Shown: positions 1 through 6,932 of the stretch, piece by piece
Layout of the letters: every line of letters begins with the position of its first letter
Numbering within the stretch: the first letter of the stretch is position 1
Source: Chloroflexota bacterium
GTDB taxonomy: Bacteria > Chloroflexota > Anaerolineae > Fen-1058
NCBI GenBank assembly: GCA_016219235.1
Contig: JACRBO010000833.1
Span: 1 to 8,393, forward strand
Length of the DNA: 8,393 bases
Direction: 5' to 3'
The notes under the pieces: generated by a model
What the model was told of the DNA's origin: nothing
Database searches by the model: none
The model's input: the letters and a program-made list of their open reading frames with translations, nothing else
Translations under genes and position numbers: made by a program

Positions 1-120
1 CACAAACGCTTATCTGTTCGCCGGGATAAACACCTGTGTCGCCTTACCTGCAACTACACCCAACTTGCTGTACCTTTCTCCAGTCTGAAGTAACATTTCC
101 AGGTTGCCTTGATCAATTTA

Positions 121-330
121 GGGGCAGCGCCCCCCAATTTAGGGGAACCACCCCCATAATCAGGGGACATGCCAAAATAATTGTGGGCGATGTCCCCCAC
201 AGAAGGGGAAGCGCCCTTAGCATTGGGGGCCAGGTTATCAAAATTTGGGGAGCTATCCCCTAATGTTGGGGGAACGCGCCCATTAGATCGCGATGCGGCC
301 CCCATTTTGGGGATAGCGTCCCCCAATTGC
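121..330. repeat. Tandem array of ten diverged 21-bp units with exact phase
   Basis: Units begin at 121, 142, 163, 184, 205, 226, 247, 268, 289 and 310, so the period is exactly 21 bp with no indel over 210 bp. The rough consensus is GGGG-AARCGC-CCCC followed by an A/T-rich spacer such as AATTT. Position 2 is G in all ten units, and positions 3 and 4 are G in nine of ten. Positions 11-14 are C in seven or eight of ten, while the core and the spacer vary freely. Each unit can fold (GGGG with CCCC), and neighbouring units can also pair across the spacer (CCCC-AATTTT-GGGG). The translation is a degenerate heptapeptide repeat in several frames on both strands, because 21 is a multiple of three, so open frames here are not evidence of coding. 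Function is unknown. Unlike CRISPR, the array has no unique spacers. Confidence 0.85.
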
Positions 331-334
331 AGAC

Positions 335-356
335 AGGCGGACACAAAAATCCGCCT
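335..356 (+). promoter_or_regulatory. Leader hairpin upstream of the 412-750 gene
   Basis: AGGCGGA (335-341) and TCCGCCT (350-356) form a perfect 7-bp stem around an A-rich 8-nt loop. It lies just after the 21-bp array and 55 bp before the start codon. Downstream, CACCT at 360-364 could pair with AGGTG at 401-405 in the ribosome binding site. That is only 5 bp and may be chance. A regulatory role is inference. Confidence 0.35.
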
Positions 357-395
357 TACCACCTTGAAAGGTTCTCAACCTGCAAACTCAATCGG

Positions 396-406
396 AAAGG
401 AGGTGA
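396..406 (+). promoter_or_regulatory. Perfect ribosome binding site fixing the start at 412
   Basis: AAAGGAGGTGA is a full match to the 16S anti-Shine-Dalgarno sequence. GGAGG ends at 403, 8 nt before ATG at 412. This excludes the longer in-frame start at 181, which would drag translated 21-bp repeats into the protein. Confidence 0.85.
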
Positions 407-411
407 AAATC

Positions 412-750
412 ATGCCTAAGGAAGCCACTAATGCAGCATTAGTCGATGGTAAGAAGGTGCAGGATGTGTGGGTTGCTCACCCGGAGTTCGCTATGAAGGA
501 CGTGACGCTGCCAAATTTCCAGGCCGCGATGACGGCTGCCCAGTCCGCCGACGACGCCGTAGAGACGTTGCGCCGCCAGCTGGATGCGCTCATCAATCAA
601 CGCAACGCCAGCAACGCCACATTGATCGGACTGACGACGCGCGCCATCAGCGGGATTCGCGGGTTCTTCGGGCCGGACTCGGACGAGTACGAGCAGGCAG
701 GCGGCACCCGCACTAGCGAGCGCAAGAAGCCCACGCGCAAGACGCAGTAA
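412..750 (+). CDS. Small conserved-looking hypothetical protein, 112 aa
   Basis: I cannot assign a function. The protein begins MPKEATNAALVDGKK and is mostly predicted helix. Residues about 35-75 are rich in Ala, Gln, Leu and charged residues, a coiled-coil-like stretch. A compact motif, SGIRGFFGPDSDEYEQAGG, follows near residues 81-99. The tail (about 100-112) is strongly basic, with RTSERKKPTRKTQ. There is no signal peptide or membrane segment, so it is probably cytoplasmic, and the tail could bind nucleic acid (inference). The start is fixed by a perfect Shine-Dalgarno sequence, which argues for efficient translation. It stands alone on the plus strand between the 21-bp array and a strong hairpin at 781-811. 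The GFFGPDS...GGTR...ER pattern gives me an impression of a recurring small protein family, but I cannot name it. Confidence 0.75.
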   Translation: MPKEATNAALVDGKKVQDVWVAHPEFAMKDVTLPNFQAAMTAAQSADDAVETLRRQLDALINQRNASNATLIGLTTRAISGIRGFFGPDSDEYEQAGGTRTSERKKPTRKTQ

Positions 751-780
751 TCATCAGTACCGTTGTCAGCCGTAAACGAA

Positions 781-811
781 TCTCCCCGAAGGCAAAGTGC
801 GTTCGGGGAGA
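781..811. terminator. Strong hairpin after the 412-750 gene
   Basis: TCTCCCCGAA (781-790) pairs perfectly with TTCGGGGAGA (802-811). Inside, after a single G/G mismatch, GCA (792-794) pairs with TGC (798-800) around an AAG loop. It lies 30 bp after the stop codon, so a 3'-end role fits. There is no T run on either side, so it is not a classical rho-independent terminator. It could instead be an intergenic repeat element or an mRNA-stabilising hairpin. Confidence 0.5.
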
Positions 812-1086
812 GGCGATTTGAGACCTATGCCATTATTCCCGCGAAAAAGAGCATGTTCCCTTCCGTATGGGATGCTGTTTCGACGTGGAGGCGGGGTGAA
901 GATACTACAATGAAGTCGGCTCAATGAACCGGCGAGGATCATTGCACCGCGTATACCGCAAATCCGCCGGGAGCCGCTGAAAGGCCGCCAACGCCTGTGC
1001 CTTATACGCGTTACGCTTCGGTGTTAGACCTATGCCTCTATTCACTCTGTACTTTCAGTGAGATCAATCCTCGCCACTGAAATATT
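812..1086. other. Gene-poor spacer bounded by an 11-bp direct repeat
   Basis: No convincing gene or known RNA was recognised here. AGACCTATGCC occurs at 821-831 and again at 1026-1036, enclosing 194 bp. I see no terminal inverted repeats inside that segment. A small inverted repeat, TTTCAGTG (1053-1060) with CACTGAAA (1075-1082), lies further right. One minus-strand open frame is listed separately. The segment could be a remnant of a small mobile or dispersed element with a target duplication, or a decayed gene. This is inference. Confidence 0.3.
905..1045 (-). pseudogene. Possible minus-strand ORF or gene remnant, 46 codons
   Basis: Reading leftwards from GTG at 1045 gives VNRGIGLTPKRNAYKAQA, then LAAFQRLPADLRYTRCNDPR, ending IEPTSL and a TAG stop at 905-907. 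The composition (Ala/Leu/Arg with NDPRRF) looks more protein-like than most shadow frames. There is no good ribosome binding site, it is very short, and no neighbour supports it. It could be a fragment of a longer gene or chance. Low confidence. Confidence 0.15.
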
Positions 1087-1116
1087 TCTACACGGTGATC
1101 CAGGCGCATTCATAAT
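1087..1116 (+). promoter_or_regulatory. Candidate promoter for the membrane protein gene
   Basis: TCTACA (1087-1092, four of six matches to the -35 box) and CATAAT (1111-1116, five of six to the -10 box) are separated by 18 bp. The predicted transcript start near 1123 leaves a leader of about 40 nt before ATG 1163. Moderate to weak evidence. Confidence 0.3.
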
Positions 1117-1162
1117 AAACGGCACAACTGAATATGCTGGGTAAGAAAGGATGGCTATTGCC

Positions 1163-2239
1163 ATGGCTCAATCACAGCCTTCTTCCGGAGTCAAACAACG
1201 TTTTCAAGGATGGTTTTGGTGGACGGCCCCTATCGGCCTGATAGCAGATATTTGGGCCATTTACCAGATTTTTCGAGAGCAGCAGCAGTACCAGGCGGCT
1301 CAAACGGCTGCGGCCGGCGCGCCTGTTCCTGAACCCCGAATTCTTAGTTTCTTGTCTATAAATGATGCGTTTGCTGCTACTTTTTTCATCGCTGTGTTAT
1401 TAGCGATCATAGCGGTCTATTATGGTTACGAGCGTAGCCGTAACCATTTCTATTTGCCGCTTATTCTAAGTTTGTTTCTCGTTGTGGTTGTGACATGGAT
1501 TTTCCTGCGAATCTGGCAACCAGAGTATTGGTGGATCTTTGTGCTGGGCGGTGCATTGAGTTTCTTGATTATTGCCGGTTTCCCGCTGTCCAGCTTTCAA
1601 GGCGTGAGCGTCAATCTCAGCCCTAATTGGGAAGTCAAAATACTGGTCGTGAAAATGATCTGGCGCGGCTGCATTGTGTCGGTAGCTATTTTCGCCTGTA
1701 TGTTTCTTTTCGCGACAGGTATAGCCGAGCGAGCGCGCCAATCGGCGGCACAATGGATTAGCGAGAACTTTGGAAAACCACAAACTACTCGGCCAACTTT
1801 GTCGCCAGATAATACGTTCCCAACGCCGCCTGCATTGCAAGCCCCACCTATATCAGCTGAGACATTCATTCAATATTATTATGCCACTACTGACAAACAT
1901 GATTATAAGAACGCTTGGAATATGTTGTCACCGTATTTCCAGCAAATGTGCCTGACATGTGAAGGCAATTTAAGCCCGTCGTGTAAGGGATTAGTGGGGT
2001 TCTTCGACTGCATTGAACATACTGAGGTCAATGTTGGAAACGCTTATTCACAGGATGGCTTCGTGGTGGTACCTATGACTCTTCATTTCATCATAGGATA
2101 TTCCCCAGAGCAAAGTCGTAATGTGGCTTGTTCAAATGACGTTCAGGAATTCGTAAATACTCAGCTAGCGCTGATTAAAGATACCACGGGCCAGAATTGG
2201 TTGATCGATCGCTACTGGCCGTCAGGGTGTTTGAAATAG
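1163..2239 (+). CDS. Five-helix membrane protein with C-terminal NTF2-like, Cys-rich domain
   Basis: This is a 358-residue protein. Hydrophobic segments lie near residues 17-37, 70-89, 96-117, 122-142 and 160-187. A Thr/Pro-rich linker (about 206-230) follows, then a globular C-terminal domain. That domain opens with SAETFIQYYY and DYKNAWNMLSPYFQ, the pattern of NTF2-like domains (FxxxYY ... YxxAWxxLSPxFQ) often found on surface or regulatory membrane proteins. Six cysteines, all in this domain (263, 266, 274, 283, 323, 356), suggest disulfides and an extracytoplasmic location. An ATG also exists at 1151, but AAGGA at 1147-1151 overlaps it. The ATG at 1163 has that site 11 nt upstream and is preferred. 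Third codon positions carry more A/T than in the minus-strand genes, hinting at an accessory or transferred gene. Ligand and role are unknown. Confidence 0.8.
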   Translation: MAQSQPSSGVKQRFQGWFWWTAPIGLIADIWAIYQIFREQQQYQAAQTAAAGAPVPEPRILSFLSINDAFAATFFIAVLLAIIAVYYGYERSRNHFYLPLILSLFLVVVVTWIFLRIWQPEYWWIFVLGGALSFLIIAGFPLSSFQGVSVNLSPNWEVKILVVKMIWRGCIVSVAIFACMFLFATGIAERARQSAAQWISENFGKPQTTRPTLSPDNTFPTPPALQAPPISAETFIQYYYATTDKHDYKNAWNMLSPYFQQMCLTCEGNLSPSCKGLVGFFDCIEHTEVNVGNAYSQDGFVVVPMTLHFIIGYSPEQSRNVACSNDVQEFVNTQLALIKDTTGQNWLIDRYWPSGCLK

Positions 2240-2309
2240 ACATTTGGGAATCCGATCTAAATCGCCTGCCCCTTGAACTGACCTCATCAGCCAGCATGCC
2301 CGATTGGAG

Positions 2310-3602
2310 TCAAGGCAGCCCGCGCAACTTCGGCACCAGGGCGATCACGCAGGCAGCCAGAATCAGCGTCAGCAGCGCACTGATCGAAATCGTGAAACTC
2401 ATGCCTTTGATTTCCGACCATTGGCCCAGCGCCAGATTGCCAAACGGTGCGAAGCCAAAGAACGTCAGCGTGTACAGGCCCATCACGCGGCCGCGCACGT
2501 TATCGGGCACGCTGGTCTGTAACAGCGTGTTAATCAGCGCGAACTCGAACATGAAGCCGATGCCGAGCAAGAACGCCAGGCCCATGGCGATGGTCGGCGA
2601 CGTGTTATTGGCAAAGATGAGCAGGCCAATCGGGAAGGCGAGATTGGCCGTCACCAGCCAACGACCGCGCTGCCCCCGATCGCCGTACCGCGCGATAAAG
2701 AACGCCGTGCATAACGCGCCCACACCCAACATCGAATTGAGTGCGCCGTAACCGGCCTCGTCGATGTGTAGAATCTGATCGGCAAACGCGGGCAAAATGG
2801 CAAAGTAGGAAATGCCAAATACGCTGAAGATCAGCGCCAGCATCAACAGCGCGAAAATTTCACGGTGAGCCAGCACGAAGCGCATGCCGTTCAGTAGATC
2901 GCGCCACGGCGATTCGCCTTTCACCACACGTTCACGCGGTGCGAGCCGCATCAGCAGCAAACACGCAATCACCGCCAGGAACGACAGTCCGTTCAGGAAA
3001 AAGCAGCCCGCCGCGCCGAAAGCCACATACAGCACGCCGCCGATGGCGGGGCCGATCACGCGCGCGCCGTTGAACATCATCGAGTTGACGGCGATGGCGT
3101 TGGGCAAATCTTCGCGGCCCACCATCTCCACCACAAAGGCCTGCCGCCCCGGCCCGTCGAATGAGTTGACCACGCCCAGCAGCGCGGCCAGTGCCACGAT
3201 GTGCCAGACCTGGACCGTGCCGGTGAACGCCAGCAGCGCGAGAATGAAGGCCAGCACCATCGCCGCCGATTGCGTCATCACCAGCAGCTTGCGCTTCGAG
3301 ACGCGATCGACGATCACGCCGCCCCACGGCGAAACGAGCAGCGACGGAATGGCCGCCGCAAAACCGACGACGCCCAGCATCAACTCTGAGTGGCTCAGTT
3401 GATAGACGAGCAGCGCCTGCGCCACGGTTTGCATCCAGGTGCCTGCCATTGAGATCAACTGGCCGGCAAAATACAACCGGAAATTGCGGTGCTGCATGGC
3501 GCGGAATGTTTTGGGCACGCGCCGCGTCGAGGTCAGCGCGTTCATTTTCCCGGCAATAGGTTCAAGGCTGCGGGCCGTATTTAATTCAGATGATTTTTCC
3601 AA
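2310..3602 (-). CDS. MFS exporter (EntS/MFS_3-like)
   Basis: This is a 430-residue major facilitator with about 12 membrane helices, a proton-driven exporter in the inner membrane. After a polar N-terminus it begins [23 protein letters not shown], the typical first helix of the enterobactin-exporter-like MFS_3 group. The motif-A loop [12 protein letters not shown] (about 94-105) lies between helices 2 and 3. A further hallmark is [14 protein letters not shown] before the last helices. The start is TTG at 3602. An AAGGAG site (3612-3617) lies 9 nt upstream and overlaps the stop codon of the MarR gene. The frame is open to another TTG at 3623, and an ATG exists at 3545 without a good site. Close coupling to the MarR gene suggests repressor-controlled drug or metabolite efflux. 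The substrate cannot be read from sequence. Confidence 0.9.
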   Translation of the reverse strand: MEKSSELNTARSLEPIAGKMNALTSTRRVPKTFRAMQHRNFRLYFAGQLISMAGTWMQTVAQALLVYQLSHSELMLGVVGFAAAIPSLLVSPWGGVIVDRVSKRKLLVMTQSAAMVLAFILALLAFTGTVQVWHIVALAALLGVVNSFDGPGRQAFVVEMVGREDLPNAIAVNSMMFNGARVIGPAIGGVLYVAFGAAGCFFLNGLSFLAVIACLLLMRLAPRERVVKGESPWRDLLNGMRFVLAHREIFALLMLALIFSVFGISYFAILPAFADQILHIDEAGYGALNSMLGVGALCTAFFIARYGDRGQRGRWLVTANLAFPIGLLIFANNTSPTIAMGLAFLLGIGFMFEFALINTLLQTSVPDNVRGRVMGLYTLTFFGFAPFGNLALGQWSEIKGMSFTISISALLTLILAACVIALVPKLRGLP

Positions 3603-3615
3603 AGGATTCGACTCC

Positions 3616-4053
3616 TTATTCAAACGAGAAAATGGGGCGCAGCGCTTCCATTGCTTTCACCACGGTGGCGCGCTCGGCGTCAGTCAGCGCGGCCAAACTT
3701 TCGGCCAGACAGGCCCGGGTAGCCGCTCGCGACGCCTCCAGCGCGGCCTGGCCGCTCCTGGTAAGCGCCAGCGTCATCCGGCGGCGATCGGTCGGATCGG
3801 TCTGGCGGGTGACCAATTTGCGCGCAACCAGTCCATCGATTAATTTCGACATCGACGGCAGCGTCAGACCGATGTGTTCGGCCACATCCGACAGCGACGC
3901 GTTGGCATTGCGATCGATGACGGCCAGCGTGCGGAACTGGGGCACCGATAGATCGGCGGTGCGATGGCGGCGCATCTCGGTCCGGATGGCGCGCATGATT
4001 TGCGGCACGACTTCCAGAATTTCATGGGCACAGACAGCGGCGGACGTGGTCAT
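3616..4053 (-). CDS. MarR-family transcriptional regulator
   Basis: This is a 145-residue protein of normal MarR length. Helices at the N-terminus (about 8-30) would form the dimer interface. The winged helix-turn-helix spans about 38-98: [10 protein letters not shown], then [21 protein letters not shown] (recognition helix), then the wing with [14 protein letters not shown], which carries the conserved DxRR signature. Members bind DNA as dimers and usually release it on binding small aromatic ligands. The start ATG has GAAGGTG (4062-4068) 8 nt upstream. The stop codon overlaps the ribosome binding site of the downstream MFS gene, so the two are one translationally coupled operon. Autoregulation is likely, but I found no clean palindromic operator around the promoter. 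Confidence 0.92.
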   Translation of the reverse strand: MTTSAAVCAHEILEVVPQIMRAIRTEMRRHRTADLSVPQFRTLAVIDRNANASLSDVAEHIGLTLPSMSKLIDGLVARKLVTRQTDPTDRRRMTLALTRSGQAALEASRAATRACLAESLAALTDAERATVVKAMEALRPIFSFE

Positions 4054-4086
4054 AATGCTTTCACCTTCAAATAGTTTCGTTTTCTA

Positions 4087-4114
4087 AATATATCACCGGC
4101 AGCGAAGCTGTAAA
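4087..4114 (-). promoter_or_regulatory. Sigma70-type promoter of the marR-MFS operon
   Basis: On the minus strand, TTTACA (4109-4114; five of six to TTGACA) and TATATT (4087-4092; five of six to TATAAT) are 16 bp apart. This gives a leader of roughly 27 nt before ATG 4053. The stretch between is the natural place for MarR to bind. Confidence 0.6.
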
Positions 4115-4120
4115 GCCAAC

Positions 4121-4157
4121 AAAAACACCCTGGCCCGCAGCTGCAGGTCAGGGTGTT
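4121..4157 (-). terminator. Rho-independent terminator of the SET-domain gene
   Basis: On the minus strand, a 12-bp stem (arms 4146-4157 and 4124-4135, one G-U pair or mismatch) encloses a 10-nt loop. A T5 run follows directly (A's at 4121-4125 on the plus strand). It begins 26 nt after the SET gene stop codon and separates this gene from the marR operon. Confidence 0.85.
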
Positions 4158-4183
4158 GCCGGGCGCACACGGCGGTGGCCGCG

Positions 4184-4786
4184 TTAAGTCCGGGAGCTTA
4201 CTTCAACAGTGTGGCGCGGCTGGAAGAGCCACGCCTGATTCGTGATGCCGAGTGGCGTGATGAGCAGCCCCTGCTCGCCGGCCAACTGCTCGATGCGGCG
4301 CTGCAGGTACGGCGAGAAGTAGCCCTGATACCTGGCCCACAAGTCGGGCAATTTCCAGTCATTGCCGGTGATCGTGACCCGGCACGTGGGCAGCCCGCAG
4401 TGACATTCAAACTCGTCGTACGGCGTGCTGTCCGTCATCGCATAATCAAAGCACACTTCTTCGTCGGGTTGAATGTCGCGCAACGCCACCAGCGTAATTT
4501 GCCCGCGCAGGCCCAGATTCGGCTCGCACGAGTGATTCACATAGTCGGCGGGCTCCAGATCGCCGACCGTCGCCAGGTACAACTCCTCATCGATCTGCAC
4601 GGCGTGATGCTGCGTGACGTCCGGCAACTGCGCCAGCAGTTCTTCCGTCACGATGTTGCCGCCCCAGACCACGAGCACTTCACCCACCTGCGCCGCTTCG
4701 CGCGCGAACACGCCAAATCCGCCTTTTTCGGGATCGGGCCTGACCTCAAGCTTGGGCGAAAGAAAGTGAGTGGGAACCTTGTTCAT
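4184..4786 (-). CDS. SET-domain protein (putative protein lysine methyltransferase)
   Basis: This 200-residue protein carries a SET fold, which transfers methyl groups from S-adenosylmethionine to lysines in proteins. Visible motifs are KGGFGVFA (21-28), the cofactor and pseudoknot motif NHSCEPN (84-90), and DEEVCFDYA (108-116) with the catalytic-type tyrosine. A post-SET zinc-like cluster CHCGLPTCR follows (Cys 128, 130 and 135). The C-terminal 65 residues add a helical tail (WARYQGYFSPYLQRRIEQL). The start has GGAGG (4791-4795) only 4 nt upstream. A -10-like TATTAT lies just before it without a clear -35 box. It is followed by its own terminator, so it is a single-gene unit. Bacterial SET proteins are scattered across phyla, and the target is unknown. 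The classical motifs look intact, so activity is plausible. Confidence 0.88.
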   Translation of the reverse strand: MNKVPTHFLSPKLEVRPDPEKGGFGVFAREAAQVGEVLVVWGGNIVTEELLAQLPDVTQHHAVQIDEELYLATVGDLEPADYVNHSCEPNLGLRGQITLVALRDIQPDEEVCFDYAMTDSTPYDEFECHCGLPTCRVTITGNDWKLPDLWARYQGYFSPYLQRRIEQLAGEQGLLITPLGITNQAWLFQPRHTVEVSSRT

Positions 4787-4846
4787 TTAGCCTCCGTGTG
4801 AAATATAATACGGCACACGCGCCGTGCTCACACACTGACGGGTATG

Positions 4847-4867
4847 CCGCAATTGGGATTGCTGCGG
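4847..4867. repeat. Small imperfect hairpin in the thrC-SET spacer
   Basis: CCGCAAT (4847-4853) can pair with ATTGC plus CGG (4858-4867, two-base bulge) around a TGGG loop. The surrounding 4787-4941 shows no gene. It could lie in the SET gene leader, depending on where transcription starts. Weak. Confidence 0.25.
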
Positions 4868-4941
4868 GGCGAATGTTACACTGGAATGACGACTAGATCA
4901 ACCGCTACGGGGAGGTTTTACCGAATTTTCACCGGGCAGAA

Positions 4942-5003
4942 AGACCTGACAGGTTGCGCAGGAGTTTCTACCCGATCGACTTGCTGTGCGCAACCTGTCA
5001 GGT

Positions 5004-5005
<2 letters not shown>
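4942..5005. repeat. Palindromic repeat with 19-bp perfect arms at the thrC stop codon
   Basis: AGACCTGACAGGTTGCGCA (4942-4960) and its exact reverse complement (4987-5005) flank a 26-nt loop. The right arm overlaps the TAG stop of the threonine synthase gene (5004-5006) by two bases, so the repeat starts at the stop codon in the direction of transcription. The 14-bp outer part AGACCTGACAGGTT recurs at 6201-6249. There is no T run. It is probably a dispersed intergenic palindrome that gives a 3' mRNA hairpin. Confidence 0.85.
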
Positions 5006-6185
<1,180 letters not shown>

Positions 6186-6200
6186 AGCGCCTCACGGACA

Positions 6201-6249
6201 AGACCTGACAGGTTTCGGCGCGGCTGCGGCGCGGGAACCTGCCAGGTCT
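6201..6249. repeat. Second copy of the AGACCTGACAGGTT palindrome, after the kinase stop codon
   Basis: AGACCTGACAGGTT (6201-6214) pairs with AACCTGCCAGGTCT (6236-6249) with one mismatch, and a GC-rich inner part can extend the stem. It ends 2 bp before the stop codon (6252-6254) of the upstream kinase gene, so it follows that stop directly in transcription order. It fills nearly the whole spacer before threonine synthase. Its outer 14 bases match the copy at 4942-4955 exactly, while the loops are unrelated. Confidence 0.8.
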
Positions 6250-6251
6250 CA

Positions 6252-6890
6252 TTAGCCAAGCATCACCACTTCTTTGCCGCTGAGCCGTTTGAGGATCACC
6301 GACGTGACGATGTCGAGATGCACATCTTGATGAACATAGTCCAGCTGATCGGCGGGGATGGTCAGCACCGGGCACAGCGTAAAACTTTCGATCCATTCAT
6401 CGTACAGCTGGTTAAGCCGCGTCAGATAATCGGGTGAGATGTCGCGTTCGTAATCGCGGCCGCGCTGCGCGATGCGGCCGGTCAACGTCTCGACGCTGGC
6501 GCGCAGATAGACGACCAGATCGGGCGGCGGCAGATAGAGCGTGAGGACTTCATACAATTCGCGGTAGGTGCCGTAATCCCGATCAGACATGTGGCCCTGC
6601 CGGTACAGGTTTTTGGCGAAAATTTCGGCGTCTTCGTAGATGCTGCGGTCTTGAATGACGCTGTTCGGATGATCGAGCAGGCCGCGGTGGTGGCGCAGTC
6701 GTTTGGACAGAAAGAATACCTGCGAGTGAAAACTCCACGTCCGCATGTTTTGATAGAAGTCCGAAAGATACGGGTTCTCATCGACCGCTTCATAAAACGG
6801 CGTCCAGCCCAGCCGATCGGCCAGCAGGCCAACCAGCGTGGATTTACCGACGCCGATGTTGCCGGCAATGGCGATAAAGTGTTTGGTCAT
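6252..6890 (-). CDS. Deoxynucleoside kinase (dAK/dCK-like)
   Basis: This 212-residue kinase phosphorylates deoxynucleosides to 5'-monophosphates in the salvage pathway. The P-loop is GNIGVGKST (10-18). A catalytic-base region YEAVDENPYLSDFY follows (33-46), then SFHSQVFFL (53-61). DRSIYED (81-87) corresponds to the ERS motif, and the Arg-rich lid is RGRDYER (143-149). The DRSIYED form and overall pattern resemble the deoxyadenosine/deoxycytidine kinase member of the Bacillus and Lactobacillus tandem kinase pairs. A GGAG site lies 4 nt before ATG. The paralogous kinase gene ends 42 bp upstream on the same strand, so they are probably co-transcribed and may form a heterodimer as in Lactobacillus. 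Substrate preference is inferred only. Confidence 0.9.
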   Translation of the reverse strand: MTKHFIAIAGNIGVGKSTLVGLLADRLGWTPFYEAVDENPYLSDFYQNMRTWSFHSQVFFLSKRLRHHRGLLDHPNSVIQDRSIYEDAEIFAKNLYRQGHMSDRDYGTYRELYEVLTLYLPPPDLVVYLRASVETLTGRIAQRGRDYERDISPDYLTRLNQLYDEWIESFTLCPVLTIPADQLDYVHQDVHLDIVTSVILKRLSGKEVVMLG

Positions 6891-6910
6891 GGTGCTCCGT
6901 GGAAGATAAG

Positions 6911-6930
6911 GCGTAATGCGTAATACGTAC
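6911..6930. repeat. 7-bp phased repeat between the two kinase genes
   Basis: GCGTAAT-GCGTAAT-ACGTAC gives three units at a 7-bp step (6911, 6918, 6925). It fills half of the 42-bp spacer between the kinase genes. It is short, and similar to the phased repeats elsewhere in the window only in style. Confidence 0.45.
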
Positions 6931-6932
6931 AG

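Noticed and set aside
121..330. CRISPR array
   Set aside because: The units are contiguous 21-mers without unique spacers and are too diverged. No cas gene is nearby.
54..362. Minus-strand 102-residue open frame over the 21-bp array
   Set aside because: A 21-bp period keeps several frames open on both strands. There is no ribosome binding site and only a degenerate heptapeptide repeat, so it is taken as noncoding.
931..1075. Inverted repeat GGCGAGGAT (931-939) with ATCCTCGCC (1067-1075)
   Set aside because: It is nine bases over about 140 bp and could easily arise by chance in a region this size. No further pairing extends it.
812..1150. Possible tRNA or other structured RNA gene in the spacer
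   Set aside because: No cloverleaf, T-loop GTTCRA pattern or known ncRNA core was found. Only small unrelated hairpins are present.
2197..3402. Plus-strand frames opposite the MFS gene
   Set aside because: They are low-complexity Ser/Arg/Pro-rich shadows of a clear transporter gene.
4054..4090. MarR operator palindrome upstream of marR
   Set aside because: The region is AT-rich, but no inverted repeat longer than a few bases could be found, so no operator is called.
4175..4801. Plus-strand 208-codon frame opposite the SET gene
   Set aside because: It is a shadow of the SET gene. It covers the terminator side and has no recognisable domain.
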